DNA of 64,000 bases, from NCBI RefSeq assembly GCF_018343615.1, contig NZ_JAGYPI010000002.1:864615-928614 (forward strand). The letters run 5' to 3'. This document shows, in pieces, positions 34,708-44,106 of this stretch; the first letter of the stretch is position 1; every line of letters starts with the position of its first letter. The stretch comes from Bacillus sp. FJAT-49736 (GTDB lineage Bacteria; Bacillota; Bacilli; Bacillales; Bacillaceae_C). Made by a program: the position numbers and the translations under genes. The notes beneath the pieces were generated by a model. That model had not been told where the DNA came from. It did not search any database and worked only from the letters and a program-made list of their open reading frames with translations.

Positions 34708-35979
34708 TTATGGAGTCGCAGTACCTCCGCTATTTCCACCAGTTCCATCATACTTCGCCAAAATTGCTTCTTTTTCCTTTTGTGCGTACGCATTTCGATC
34801 ACATATAAATGTATCTATTAAACCATTTACCATAGTGAGTTGATCTGCAAATGCTTGATCGTCTTCTTGTGTGGCTAATTTTTGCAGCTGGTCATATGCG
34901 TCTTCTACCACTTTATAATTTGTTCTGCGAAATTCTTGTAATTTGTTAAAGTAGCTCCATGCAACACGATCAAGTTCAACAGACGGTACCCCTTTCTGAT
35001 ATAGCAGCTTTCTTAAGTCGTCCGCATCTTTCTCATCTGGTGTTGAAGCCATTATAAGCTTTTCTTTCAACAAGTTCATTTCATCATAATGCTGCATATA
35101 GTGTCCAATTCGATGTTCGATTGCCACTTCGTCAATTTTATCCGATACCATGTAAAAGTTTTCTGTGCAATGTTCTATTAACATATCCGATAAATCTTCA
35201 AACTTTGAAGCTAGTATATTAAGGTCATGGTTATACAACTTTGCTATCTCAGACGTTGATTTTGCCTCTTTTACCTTTTTCTGAAGAGTGAGTACTTCCT
35301 TTTTCAAATCATCATTACTCTTTCCCAGCTCCACTAGCTGCTTATCAATCTTTTTTAAATCTCCATCATATTGACTAGGGGTAGATACCAATAGGTCCTC
35401 TATCTTATCTCTCAATTCTTGTATTTTTGTTTTAAAATAGTAAACGGCATCCAGATCCCGATCTATCCTGTTCGTTATCGCTAGCTTCGCAAACTCTAAC
35501 TCTACTTCTGCCTTCTTCTTTTTACCTACACTTGTTATTTCTGTTTTTGTTTTACTAATCTCCGTTTTTAATTTGACTAATTGCTTCTTTATAGAAGCAG
35601 AGGTATTTCCAAATGCAGCATCTTTTTTAGTATTTTTCTGTGCCTTTATATCTTTTTCAAACTTGCTTACATTACTGGATAAAGTAGTATTTGTTTTGCC
35701 TTCCTTAACTACTTTCGCCTCTAAAGACGATAATGTTTTATCATACTTGGTTTTCCCTAATTCTTTGTAACCATTTAATTCTTTTTTCAGTCCGTTAAGC
35801 GAAGAAGTATTGGATGAGATAATGCTTCGATATTCTTTAATCTGCTTTGCATATTTTGCTTTCATTGCACTTACAGAATACGAATAACTTTTTGTTGCAG
35901 CCTGTGTTTGAATCACACCAAAGCCGCTTACCAACAAGGCAGATAATACTAATCCACCTACCAACTTTAAAATCTTCAC
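34708..35979 (-). CDS. Secreted coiled-coil protein
   Basis: A 423-residue exported protein of unknown family. Residues 1-27 are a Sec signal peptide (cleavage near TQAATK). Residues 30-260 are rich in Lys, Glu and Leu with long coiled-coil stretches such as ELGKSNDDLKKEVLTLQKKV. The rest is helical, and the extreme C-terminus is GTGGNSGGTATP, a flexible end. There is no LPxTG, lipobox or enzymatic motif. It could be a cell-surface or spacer protein. It is monocistronic with ATG at 35979 after GGGAGGG. Confidence 0.75.
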   Translation of the reverse strand: MKILKLVGGLVLSALLVSGFGVIQTQAATKSYSYSVSAMKAKYAKQIKEYRSIISSNTSSLNGLKKELNGYKELGKTKYDKTLSSLEAKVVKEGKTNTTLSSNVSKFEKDIKAQKNTKKDAAFGNTSASIKKQLVKLKTEISKTKTEITSVGKKKKAEVELEFAKLAITNRIDRDLDAVYYFKTKIQELRDKIEDLLVSTPSQYDGDLKKIDKQLVELGKSNDDLKKEVLTLQKKVKEAKSTSEIAKLYNHDLNILASKFEDLSDMLIEHCTENFYMVSDKIDEVAIEHRIGHYMQHYDEMNLLKEKLIMASTPDEKDADDLRKLLYQKGVPSVELDRVAWSYFNKLQEFRRTNYKVVEDAYDQLQKLATQEDDQAFADQLTMVNGLIDTFICDRNAYAQKEKEAILAKYDGTGGNSGGTATP

Positions 35980-36281
35980 TTCACATCCCTCCCCTTTAGT
36001 TACAATAATATCCGAATAACAAGGTGTATAGTATAGAAAATTCGAAATTGAATGATAATAAAGTTGCAGTAATAACGAGTTGTTTAATCGTCTAATTTCC
36101 CCTTTAACTTCAAACGCTGCTTTTACAAAAATGACACAGAATCATTTGTCTGTGTCTATTGCGAATTGATAATACTGTTGCAATACTTAATGTCTTAAAC
36201 ACCTAATCCTCCCATCCTCTTATTTTTTTATGTGCACACAATACGACCATATTCTACATATTTCCATTTTAAACACAATAT

Positions 36282-36503
36282 TTACTTTTTGCGTTGGAAA
36301 AATACAAATCCACTTAAGCATCCTAATATTGAAACTATTACTCCACATCTAAGTAAAATAATTATATATTCACTTATAGGCTTGTAGGAGGTTGTATATA
36401 TTCCCGAATCAAATGTAATAGTCTTATATTTTACAAAAAGTAATCCTATGGCGAGGCCAATAAGGAAACCATATATTGCTCCCTCAATTAAAAATTTCTT
36501 CAT
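36282..36503 (-). CDS. Small membrane protein of unknown function
   Basis: A 73-residue protein with two predicted membrane helices (about residues 5-24 and 45-68) and a polar loop with YTTSYKPISEY. The ribosome site AGAAGGAGA supports the start ATG at 36503. No family was recognised. The flank 35980-36281 is AT-rich and empty. Confidence 0.6.
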   Translation of the reverse strand: MKKFLIEGAIYGFLIGLAIGLLFVKYKTITFDSGIYTTSYKPISEYIIILLRCGVIVSILGCLSGFVFFQRKK

Positions 36504-36977
36504 TGGATATCTCCTTCTAAGTGTTTTCTGTTAGGTGTATATTAGCTAAAAGGGTACTAAAACCCTTCTTTTCAAAATATTAGAAATACAATGAGGTATA
36601 CCATGTGATGTATCTTTGCAAAACAAGAAATAAAGAGAAGGAATGAGAAAAATAAAGAATTTCAAAAAATGATTAGAGAGAGGCGAGAGGCGAGCGACTA
36701 GCTCAGCTTGAGGGGAAATCTCAATGTAAATCACTTTTTCATCTTGAAACTAGGGAAATCTCAAGTTAGGTAAATGAAATTCACTGCCTAATGTAGGCAC
36801 TTATTTTCTATGTATCATCCTGTTTATAAGTTACGAGAATAACCATCACTGTAAAACTTCTTTATCATATTGATCTTTTAAATGGTCAACCAAAATTTTC
36901 GATTATCTGTATATTTCATTACGAATACCACAAAATAAACTTGGAATGATAAATGAGAATGTTGGAGGGTATTTCCT
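36504..36977. other. Intergenic region without supported gene
   Basis: This 474-base stretch holds no convincing frame. It contains a purine-rich run AGAGAGAGGCGAGAGGCGAG near 36674 and two related words, GGGGAAATCTCAA near 36712 and AGGGAAATCTCAA near 36753. No function is evident. Confidence 0.5.
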
Positions 36978-38000
36978 TTGGGTATGTTTGGAAGTGAAAA
37001 AACAAACAATTTAACCGCTGCAGAAATATCCGCCCTATGGCTTCAGTATACGGGCGATAGTATGGCAATATGTGTGTACAAATATTTTCTTAACATTGTT
37101 GAAAATCAAGAGATAAAGCCTATATTAGAATCCTCATTACAACTTGCTGAGGGCCATATTACGAAAATCAAGGAATTCTTTAAAAAGGCAAATTTCCAAG
37201 TCCCCATTGGATTTACGGAAAACGACGTGAATGTTAATGCCCCACGCTTATTCTCTGATGAATTTTTACTTTTTTACTCCTATATTATGACAATACATGG
37301 GTTAAACGCTTATAGCTTAGCTATTACAAACTCGGAGCAGTATGACATTCAGGATTACTTTCTTGAATGTACGACATCCTCTAAGGAATTGTTCCAGAAA
37401 ATAGTGAAATTAGCAAAAAACCATCCAAAATATTCAAGTGTTCCTTCCATTCCTTCCCCACATGGGGGAAAATTTATAGAATCTCCTGGCTTCGTTTCAA
37501 ATTTAATTGGTGACAAAAGACCACTAAATAGTTCGGAAATCAGCACTCTTTTCTTTAATTCAACGAAAACAGGATTTATTAAAGCATTGAGTTTGGCTTT
37601 TAGTCAGGTAGCAGAGTTAGAGGAAGTCCGTAATTTTATGTTAAAAAACGTTAAATTAGCAGGAAAAGATACAGATAGCTTTGACACGATATTGAAACAG
37701 GATCATTTACCAATACCGGAGAAATGGGATGCCGAGATTACTGATTCTACAATTAGTCCATTTTCTGACAAATTAATCATGTTTCATGCGGGATTTTTAG
37801 TAAACGCAGCCCTTAGTTATTATGGCGCATCATTAGGCTCCAGCCTCCGATCAGATATAATGGTTAACTATTCCAAAGTATTTACCCATGCTATGGAGGC
37901 TGGTGTAATTTCTTACAACATTATGGTTAAACATGGATGGTTAGAAAAACAACCCGAAGCAATTGACAGAAAGTCTCTTGTACAAGGTTCAGAGAAATAA
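36978..38000 (+). CDS. DUF3231 family protein
   Basis: A 340-residue protein made of two homologous helical halves (about residues 10-165 and 185-335), the usual DUF3231 layout. The first half has LTAAEISALWLQY and the second LNSSEISTLFFNS at equivalent positions; PIGFTENDVNVNAPRLFSD is a family signature. Function is unknown; ferritin-like helical bundles have been suggested by fold, which I cannot verify. The start is TTG with GGAGGG upstream. A paralogue lies at 58017-59057. Confidence 0.85.
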   Translation: MGMFGSEKTNNLTAAEISALWLQYTGDSMAICVYKYFLNIVENQEIKPILESSLQLAEGHITKIKEFFKKANFQVPIGFTENDVNVNAPRLFSDEFLLFYSYIMTIHGLNAYSLAITNSEQYDIQDYFLECTTSSKELFQKIVKLAKNHPKYSSVPSIPSPHGGKFIESPGFVSNLIGDKRPLNSSEISTLFFNSTKTGFIKALSLAFSQVAELEEVRNFMLKNVKLAGKDTDSFDTILKQDHLPIPEKWDAEITDSTISPFSDKLIMFHAGFLVNAALSYYGASLGSSLRSDIMVNYSKVFTHAMEAGVISYNIMVKHGWLEKQPEAIDRKSLVQGSEK

Positions 38001-38012
38001 TACGATTAATTG

Positions 38013-38046
38013 TGCGTTGTCTATCAATAGATAACGCATTTATTTT
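38013..38046 (+). terminator. Terminator after DUF3231 gene
   Basis: TGCGTTGTCTA and TAGATAACGCA form an 11-pair stem followed by TTTATTTTT. Confidence 0.88.
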
Positions 38047-38191
38047 TATCTGGCACCCGCTATTTAGCATGCAAACTATGGAAATATAGGCTATACAGAA
38101 GGATATACATAATACAAAGAGAATTAATATTATAAAAGCTTTATACATGTCATTTATGAAATCTCAAAATATAATTTAAGGAGACATACAA

Positions 38192-39073
38192 ATGAAAAAC
38201 ATTTTGGTATTAGGCGGCACTCGTTTCTTTGGTCGAAAATTAGTAGAGCTATTACTGGAAGAGGGACATAATGTTGCAATTCTGACTCGCGGGCAATCAG
38301 GTAATCCATTTGGGGATAAAGTGGAACATATTGTAGCCGACCGTTTAAATAAAGAAGAATTATCCCAAAAAATAGACGGACGTGTTTTTGATATTGTATA
38401 TGATAATATTTGCTATTCTCCAAATGAAGCTTATTCATTTTGCGAGTTATTTAATGGAAAAATTAAAAAGCTGGTTTTTACATCCACACTTTCCACTTAT
38501 GAGATAGATGGGAAGGAAAAAAGTGAACCTGATTTTAACCCGTATAACTATGAAATTCAGATGGGTGACAGTAAAGATTTTACTTATGGTGAAGGAAAAC
38601 GCCAGGCAGAAGCCGTCTTCTTTAAATATGCGAAATTCCCTGTTGTCGCTGTTCGCTTCCCAATCGTAATGGGAGAGGATGATTATACACGGCGTTTACA
38701 TTTCCACGTCGAAAGAATAGTAGATGAAACTCCAATTGGATTTATCAATATGGATGCTGAAATGTCATTTATCCAAGCATCTGAGGCAGCTCAGTTTTTA
38801 AAATGGGCAGGTTTAAATGACATTGAAGGACCTTATAATGCAATAGCTACTGGAAAAATATCATTATCTGATCTTATTAAACTGATTGAAGATGTCACCG
38901 GTAAGACTGCCAAAATCTTATTAGAAGAAAATGAAGATATCCTTTCTCCTTATGCTATTCCTGCGTCCTGGTATATGACGAATGAAAAAGCAATAAATAG
39001 TGGCTTCGTATTTTCAAACTTACAGGATTGGCTAAAGCCTTTAGTGGAGGCAATCGCGAGTAATAAAGAATAA
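38192..39073 (+). CDS. NAD-dependent epimerase/dehydratase (extended SDR)
   Basis: A 293-residue Rossmann-fold protein. The cofactor loop is LGGTRFFGRKLVELL (about residues 6-20), an atypical G-G-x-x-F-F-G form found in the UDP-glucose-epimerase-like subgroup. The usual catalytic Tyr-x3-Lys is not seen at the expected place: the FTYGEGKRQAE segment (about residues 129-139) has Tyr and Lys four residues apart and probably serves. Substrate unknown. A long hairpin terminator follows. Confidence 0.8.
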   Translation: MKNILVLGGTRFFGRKLVELLLEEGHNVAILTRGQSGNPFGDKVEHIVADRLNKEELSQKIDGRVFDIVYDNICYSPNEAYSFCELFNGKIKKLVFTSTLSTYEIDGKEKSEPDFNPYNYEIQMGDSKDFTYGEGKRQAEAVFFKYAKFPVVAVRFPIVMGEDDYTRRLHFHVERIVDETPIGFINMDAEMSFIQASEAAQFLKWAGLNDIEGPYNAIATGKISLSDLIKLIEDVTGKTAKILLEENEDILSPYAIPASWYMTNEKAINSGFVFSNLQDWLKPLVEAIASNKE

Positions 39074-39113
39074 GGGCTTAATACAAAACTAATTTTAATA
39101 GGTAATTAAAAAA

Positions 39114-39154
39114 TAAGAGCTTATTTTTATCTTTAAAATTAAAATAAGCTCTTA
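39114..39154 (+). terminator. Terminator after epimerase gene
   Basis: TAAGAGCTTATTTT and AAAATAAGCTCTTA form a perfect 14-pair hairpin around a 13-base loop. The T run is weak, but position and stability fit. Confidence 0.75.
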
Positions 39155-39301
39155 AGTTCTTTGAAGTTTAATAGAGTTCATTTTTGTGTTGTCTAATTAG
39201 CGAGGAGACTTATTTTTCATATCCACCTCGAAAATATTGTTTCTGTACGGAAGAAACAGGAAATTTTTTTGGCTATAATTCATTTCTCTTAGCTTTATAT
39301 A

Positions 39302-40429
39302 CTATTTAGAATCCAGCGATAGTAATTGAACTGGATTTAAATTGACCAAATTTGGATGGACAAATTCCCCTCCCTTACGAATCAATTGATCATCAAACCA
39401 TATTTCTCCTCCGCCATATTCCTCCCGTTGAATGAGTACCATATCCCAATGAATAGAGGAGTGATTGCCATTCGAACAACCTTCAATGCATTCACCTATC
39501 GCCAAATGTATCGACCCAGTTATTTTTTCATCAAATAGGATATCCTTCATTGGTGTTAGGATATGAGGGTTGACACCAATAGCAAATTCACCAAGGTACC
39601 TGGAACCTTCGTCCGTATTTAATATTTCTTCTAAACGTCTTGAGTCATTCGCACTAGATCGGACAATTTTTCCATCCTCAAAGAACAACTTTATATCTTC
39701 AAATATAAACCCACCATATGGAGAAGGGGTATTAAAAGTGATATATCCATTTACTGAATATTTATTTGGTGCAGTATATATCTCTCCATCTGGGAGATTG
39801 AAAGTTCCGACACTTTTATAAGAGCTTTCCCCTTTAATGGAAAACTGTAAATTGGTATCTTTTCCTTTAATTGTTATTATATCGGTTTGATCCATGAGTT
39901 CGATTAAAGGTGTCATCGCATTACTCATTTCTTTGTAATCAACTGTACAGACATCATAAAAGAATTGCTCGAACTTTCTAGTACTCATATTGGCAAGCTG
40001 TGCAAATGATGGGTTAGGATATCGTAATATAACCCACTTTTTTTGTTTTACACAAGTTAAAAAACGAACTTCCCTTTGGTAAATCTGATTGTAAGTCTGA
40101 ATGATTTCACCCGGAATATCTGATAATTCATATAAATTATGACTGCCACGAATTCCTATATAGGCATCTACGGTTTCCATCTGATATTTATCAACAGTCG
40201 TCCATAATTCTATCTGTTCTTTCGAAGCATTCAATAATAAGTCGCTTATTACTTGGTTATCCCGTAATGTTACAATTGGATATGCCCCAATTTTTTGTAT
40301 TTCTTCAATAAGTGATCGTATAATTTCGATACGTTCTACATCAAATGCTTCTATTAGAACTTTTTCATTCTTTTGAAGACCTAAAGAGTGATGAACAATT
40401 TGACTGGACAATAATGCATTTCTATCCAT
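39302..40429 (-). CDS. M29 family aminopeptidase
   Basis: A 375-residue metallo-aminopeptidase of the thermophilic M29 family (AmpS/PepS type). The metal-binding part is in the C-terminal half: a glutamate near GEFAIGVNPHI and His residues in IHLAIGECIEGCSNGNHSSIHWDMV (in part). The typical lengths of the family, about 370-410, agree. Its start overlaps the end of the M42 peptidase gene by eight bases, so both are made together, presumably to finish peptide breakdown. Confidence 0.82.
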   Translation of the reverse strand: MDRNALLSSQIVHHSLGLQKNEKVLIEAFDVERIEIIRSLIEEIQKIGAYPIVTLRDNQVISDLLLNASKEQIELWTTVDKYQMETVDAYIGIRGSHNLYELSDIPGEIIQTYNQIYQREVRFLTCVKQKKWVILRYPNPSFAQLANMSTRKFEQFFYDVCTVDYKEMSNAMTPLIELMDQTDIITIKGKDTNLQFSIKGESSYKSVGTFNLPDGEIYTAPNKYSVNGYITFNTPSPYGGFIFEDIKLFFEDGKIVRSSANDSRRLEEILNTDEGSRYLGEFAIGVNPHILTPMKDILFDEKITGSIHLAIGECIEGCSNGNHSSIHWDMVLIQREEYGGGEIWFDDQLIRKGGEFVHPNLVNLNPVQLLSLDSK

Positions 40430-41504
40430 TTTCTATCCCTCCTTCTATCATCATATTGGATTGTAAATAACAAAAGAGTAAGGAAGCTGTTTGTTGAATG
40501 GACGATAAATGGGTTCTTTCATATGCATGGGTGGCATCTACTCCCGGCCCAATTAAGCCATGAATAATATCATGTCCAGCATGAATAGCTGAGGAAGCAT
40601 CTGATCCATAAAAAGGAAATATATCAAGGTTGTAAGCAATATTATTTTTTTCGGAAAGCTGTTGTAAACTTTTTCTTAACCCCAAATGATAAGGACCACT
40701 TGAGTCTTTGGTACAAATAGAGACAGAATACTCATCAGAAGCTTGGCCGTCACCGATAACACCAATATCAAGTGCAAGATATTCCACTGTTGCTGGAGGT
40801 ACACTAGCATTTCCACCATATCTAATTTCTTCACTATTAGAAAAAAGGAAATGAGTGGTATAAGGTAAAGAAATTTCTTCCATATGAAGTTTCTTTAGTA
40901 TTTGAAGCATTATTACTACGCAGACTTTGTCGTCAAGATGCCTGGACTTTATAAAACCTGATGGGGTAAGCTCCATTCTTGGTTCAAACGAAATAAAATC
41001 TCCCACTTCGATTCCTAATGATCGAACATCATCCGCATTACTTACCTGTTCATCGATTCGAATCTCCATGTTTGCTTGATTTCTTTCCGCCTTTGCAGAA
41101 TCCTTGTAAACATGTAGTGAAGTTTGATGCATTAAAATGGTGCCTGTATAGACCCTACCTGAAGAGGTTTCTATTCTGCAGTTTTCCCCTTCAATAGAAT
41201 TGAAAGTGAAACCACCGATTAAATCCATGGTTAACCTACCACTAGGTTTGATTTCCTTAATCATAGCACCTAATGTATCTACATGCGCTGTTACAAAGCG
41301 GTGATGATTCTGATCCTTACCTGGCAAAGTTACTAGTAAAGCCCCTCTATGATTCCACTTTGTTTCAATGCACAATTCATGTAGGTATTCATCAATAATG
41401 GATATGATTCCGAAGGTGTTCCCTGCAGGGCTAGGTATTTCCACCAACTGTTTTAGTAGATTGTAGGTATTTTCCATAGCGAAATCCTTCATTACATGCT
41501 CCAC
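40422..41504 (-). CDS. M42 family metallopeptidase
   Basis: A 360-residue co-catalytic zinc aminopeptidase of family M42 (PepA/FrvX/TET-like). Metal and catalytic residues are visible: His and Asp in TAHVDTLG (about residues 74-81), Asp in RHLDDKV (about 185-191), Glu pair in SNSEEI (about 220-225), Asp in LDIG and the terminal His in DATHAYERTH. The N-terminus has two candidate ATG codons; the first was kept. It forms an operon with the M29 gene. Confidence 0.85.
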   Translation of the reverse strand: MEHVMKDFAMENTYNLLKQLVEIPSPAGNTFGIISIIDEYLHELCIETKWNHRGALLVTLPGKDQNHHRFVTAHVDTLGAMIKEIKPSGRLTMDLIGGFTFNSIEGENCRIETSSGRVYTGTILMHQTSLHVYKDSAKAERNQANMEIRIDEQVSNADDVRSLGIEVGDFISFEPRMELTPSGFIKSRHLDDKVCVVIMLQILKKLHMEEISLPYTTHFLFSNSEEIRYGGNASVPPATVEYLALDIGVIGDGQASDEYSVSICTKDSSGPYHLGLRKSLQQLSEKNNIAYNLDIFPFYGSDASSAIHAGHDIIHGLIGPGVDATHAYERTHLSSIQQTASLLFCYLQSNMMIEGGIENG

Positions 41505-41612
41505 CTTTCTTTATGTCGTGAATTCATGTAAATGGTATCATTATTATTTTTTCTCAAAAAGGTGCAATTTTTTAATAAATCTCTTTAAACTGTACCTCTT
41601 CCATTTCAAAAT

Positions 41613-41639
41613 AAAAAAAGAAGGTGACTCCCTTCTTTT
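41613..41639 (-). terminator. Terminator of the MocR gene
   Basis: AAAAGAAGG and CCTTCTTTT form a nine-pair stem with loop TGACTC (or its complement), followed on the minus strand by TTTTT. Confidence 0.85.
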
Positions 41640-41643
41640 AGTT

Positions 41644-43065
41644 CTATTCTATTGACCAGGCAATTTTTAGATGAACAATTGCTTCTTCTAGTTCCTCGAT
41701 TTGCAAACCACCATAATTTAAAATGAATTGTGGATTTTCTGGTGTATATAGGTAACGGTACTTTTTCGTAGATATTAAATAAACGCCTGAGCTTATAGCT
41801 AATTGAGCCAACTCATCTTCCTCATTTATCCCTTTTGTCACTAGTTCAAGAACCAAATGAGTTCCTGCTCCTGTATCGATAACATTAACTGTAGGTCCAA
41901 AATTTTGTTCAATTATCTCAATAATCCTTTTATTTTTTTGTTTATAAATTATCTTCATTTTCTTAGTATGCTTATATAAATTCCCCTCTGAGATAAAGGT
42001 AAACAATTGCTTTTGCAGATGAATAGAAATTCCAGGAGTTGAATAGGTAGCTACTGTCGAATTATATTTTTTTAATAAATGAGGGGGAAGTACCATATAA
42101 CTACATAAAATTTCAGGGCAGAGAATCCGAAAGAATCCTCCTAGATAAATTACATTTTCATTTTGATCAAAACTTTGAAGAGCTGGTATGGGTGAATGTT
42201 CATAAGTAAAAGCACAATCAAAATCATCTTCAATCACATAAACTTGATTTTGTTCTGCCCATTCCATTAAAGCTTTTCTTTTCGTTAGAGACATCATGCT
42301 TCCTAATGGAACCTGTTGTGATGGACTAGTGTATAGATATCCATTTAACTGATGCTTCTTTAAATCTTCCACACATAGTCCGTCAACTTCCATTCTAATT
42401 GGTTGGATTTCATAACCCTGATGTATGAAAAAATTACGGACTACATCATATCCTGGATCTTCGAAATAAACTACTGTATCTCCATGCGACTTAGAGTTTG
42501 TTAAGGTTAAAAGAATTTGTAATAATTGGGTAGAGCTTGTTCCAATCACAATTTGATCAGGGTTACAATGTAGCCCCCTGACCGAATAAAGATATTTGGC
42601 TATTTCTTTTCTTAAATACCCTTCTCCTTTCGGATCCATCGAATGAGTGTCATCCGAACCACTGAGTAACGAATTTGTCTTTGCAATTTGATTCCAAATT
42701 GCATAAGGGAATTCACGATAATCTACTGCTTTGTGATAAAAATCATAACGAATCGGGGGATTATGTAATGATGTGGTTGATTCTCGAGGAATTTCCTTAT
42801 GCTCCCGAACTCTATTTACAAAGAATCCACTCCCTTGTACTGATCGAATGAAGTCTTCTTGTATTAATAGTTGATAAGCAAGATCAACCGTATTACGACT
42901 GAGACATAGATACTCAGCCAAATTTCTAATGGATGGCAAACGAGTGTCTTCTAAAAGTTTTTGTGTTTCTATTTCTTTCTTAATGAATAAAAACAATTGT
43001 AAGTATAGTGGATTATCCCCATCCTTTTGAAGATTTGGAGTAAGAAGAGAAAGTTTATTCATCAA
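41644..43065 (-). CDS. MocR-type regulator lacking the PLP lysine
   Basis: A 473-residue GntR/aminotransferase chimera. The winged helix is at residues 20-85 (TRLPSIRNLAEYLCLSRNTVDLAYQLL in part). The aminotransferase-like domain spans 110-470. The Schiff-base lysine, normally in a TFSK-type motif, is replaced: the segment reads LGGFFRILCP with Arg313. The phosphate-binding LR-x-GY segment is also altered to ILCSYM. DDFD is kept. The protein probably cannot form a PLP aldimine, so it may sense something else. RidA is divergent 227 bases away, and the M42-M29 genes follow downstream on the same strand. Confidence 0.85.
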   Translation of the reverse strand: MMNKLSLLTPNLQKDGDNPLYLQLFLFIKKEIETQKLLEDTRLPSIRNLAEYLCLSRNTVDLAYQLLIQEDFIRSVQGSGFFVNRVREHKEIPRESTTSLHNPPIRYDFYHKAVDYREFPYAIWNQIAKTNSLLSGSDDTHSMDPKGEGYLRKEIAKYLYSVRGLHCNPDQIVIGTSSTQLLQILLTLTNSKSHGDTVVYFEDPGYDVVRNFFIHQGYEIQPIRMEVDGLCVEDLKKHQLNGYLYTSPSQQVPLGSMMSLTKRKALMEWAEQNQVYVIEDDFDCAFTYEHSPIPALQSFDQNENVIYLGGFFRILCPEILCSYMVLPPHLLKKYNSTVATYSTPGISIHLQKQLFTFISEGNLYKHTKKMKIIYKQKNKRIIEIIEQNFGPTVNVIDTGAGTHLVLELVTKGINEEDELAQLAISSGVYLISTKKYRYLYTPENPQFILNYGGLQIEELEEAIVHLKIAWSIE

Positions 43066-43292
43066 AACCCTCCGTTTATCATATATACTCTAAAAAATTC
43101 AATCGACTTCAAAATCTCGCTAACAACATTATAAATTAGCCAGATACCACAAACACGAAAAAAATTGCAGTTATCCGTAATTATTCTAATGGTCCTTTCG
43201 TCACACTATTCAATGATTATAATGTTAAATCACTCAGCGAATTTACGAACTTTTTAAAAAATTGGTATACTGTATTTAAAGGAGGTAAAAAA

Positions 43293-43679
43293 ATGCAAAT
43301 CAAAAAAGTGAATCCAGAAAATGTTGCACCCCCAATTGCGCAGTATCATCATGTAACCGTAATCCCAAAAGATGCTGAATTAGTGGTATTATCTGGACAA
43401 GTAGGTAATGACAAAAACGGGACTTTACCAGAGGATATTGAAACTCAATTTGTCAATGCTCTAGAAAATATTAAATCCATACTACAAAGCGAGGGTATTG
43501 ATGTTACTAATGTATTTAAAATAAATATTTGGTTAACGGAAAGTATCAACAGAGATGTGTACTTAAAAACGTGGAGTGAATTCCATCATCAGTCTCCTCC
43601 TGCTACTACCCTGGCATATGTTGCAGCATTAGCCAGACCTGAATTAAAAGTAGAGGTGGAAGCCTGGGCTGCGAAATAA
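43293..43679 (+). CDS. RidA/YjgF family imine deaminase
   Basis: A 128-residue member of the Rid superfamily. It contains AELVVLSGQVGNDKNGTLP near the N-terminus, FVNALENIKSIL, and the conserved ARPELKVEVEAWA near the end with an Arg for substrate carboxylate. Canonical RidA deaminates reactive 2-aminoacrylate-type imines formed by PLP enzymes. The ribosome site AAAGGAGG and a TATACT -10 box lie just upstream. It is divergent from the MocR gene, which may control it. Confidence 0.88.
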   Translation: MQIKKVNPENVAPPIAQYHHVTVIPKDAELVVLSGQVGNDKNGTLPEDIETQFVNALENIKSILQSEGIDVTNVFKINIWLTESINRDVYLKTWSEFHHQSPPATTLAYVAALARPELKVEVEAWAAK

Positions 43680-43701
43680 TAAATAGTAATTTCTTAGTTA
43701 G

Positions 43702-43733
43702 ATAGGTGCATTAAGTGCACCTATTTTATTTTT
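43702..43733 (+). terminator. Terminator after RidA gene
   Basis: ATAGGTGCA and TGCACCTAT form a nine-pair stem with loop TTAAG, followed by TTTATTTTT. Confidence 0.92.
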
Positions 43734-43937
43734 CCGCGGTAATAATAGGAGGAATCCCATTTTACAAAGCCTATTTTCCATTAAACATTTACCATATTAC
43801 TCTTACTAAATGATGCTCCCAAGCAATTTTGGAGGTGAGGAAAGGCGACAGCTTAACTAAGAGTCGAATCAATTCAATCCGTTAGTTTCTTGAGAAGCTA
43901 GGAAAACATTTTAAGTAAAATTACTTATAAAATAATC

Positions 43938-43987
43938 TTTACTTTTACAAATTAGTTTTATATAATACTAACTAAGATATAGTTAGT
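43938..43987 (+). promoter_or_regulatory. Upstream promoter with dyad, mhq-like operon
   Basis: TTTACT (43938-43943) and TATAAT (43961-43966) are 17 bases apart, a good sigma A promoter. Directly behind, ACTAACTA-AGATA-TAGTTAGT (43967-43987) is a perfect inverted repeat over the likely transcription start. It would be a second control site in addition to the MhqR box. The stretch 43734-44106 has no gene. Confidence 0.55.
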
Positions 43988-44051
43988 TACTTTTTGTAAC
44001 TTATTATGAACTTTATCTTCGATTTGATTAGAAGCATATATTTTTTTACAA

Positions 44052-44073
44052 AATATCTCGAATTCGAGATATT
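44052..44073. promoter_or_regulatory. MhqR-type operator
   Basis: AATATCTCGAATTCGAGATATT is a perfect 22-bp palindrome whose core ATCTCGAATTCGAGAT equals the MhqR box known from the mhqNOP and mhqED operons of Bacillus subtilis. It sits 34 bases upstream of the nitroreductase start. MhqR is a MarR-type repressor relieved by methylhydroquinone and catechol-like compounds. The mhqR gene is not in this window. Confidence 0.85.
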
Positions 44074-44106
44074 AGTAATACGAAACAAATAACAGGAGTT
44101 GATAAT

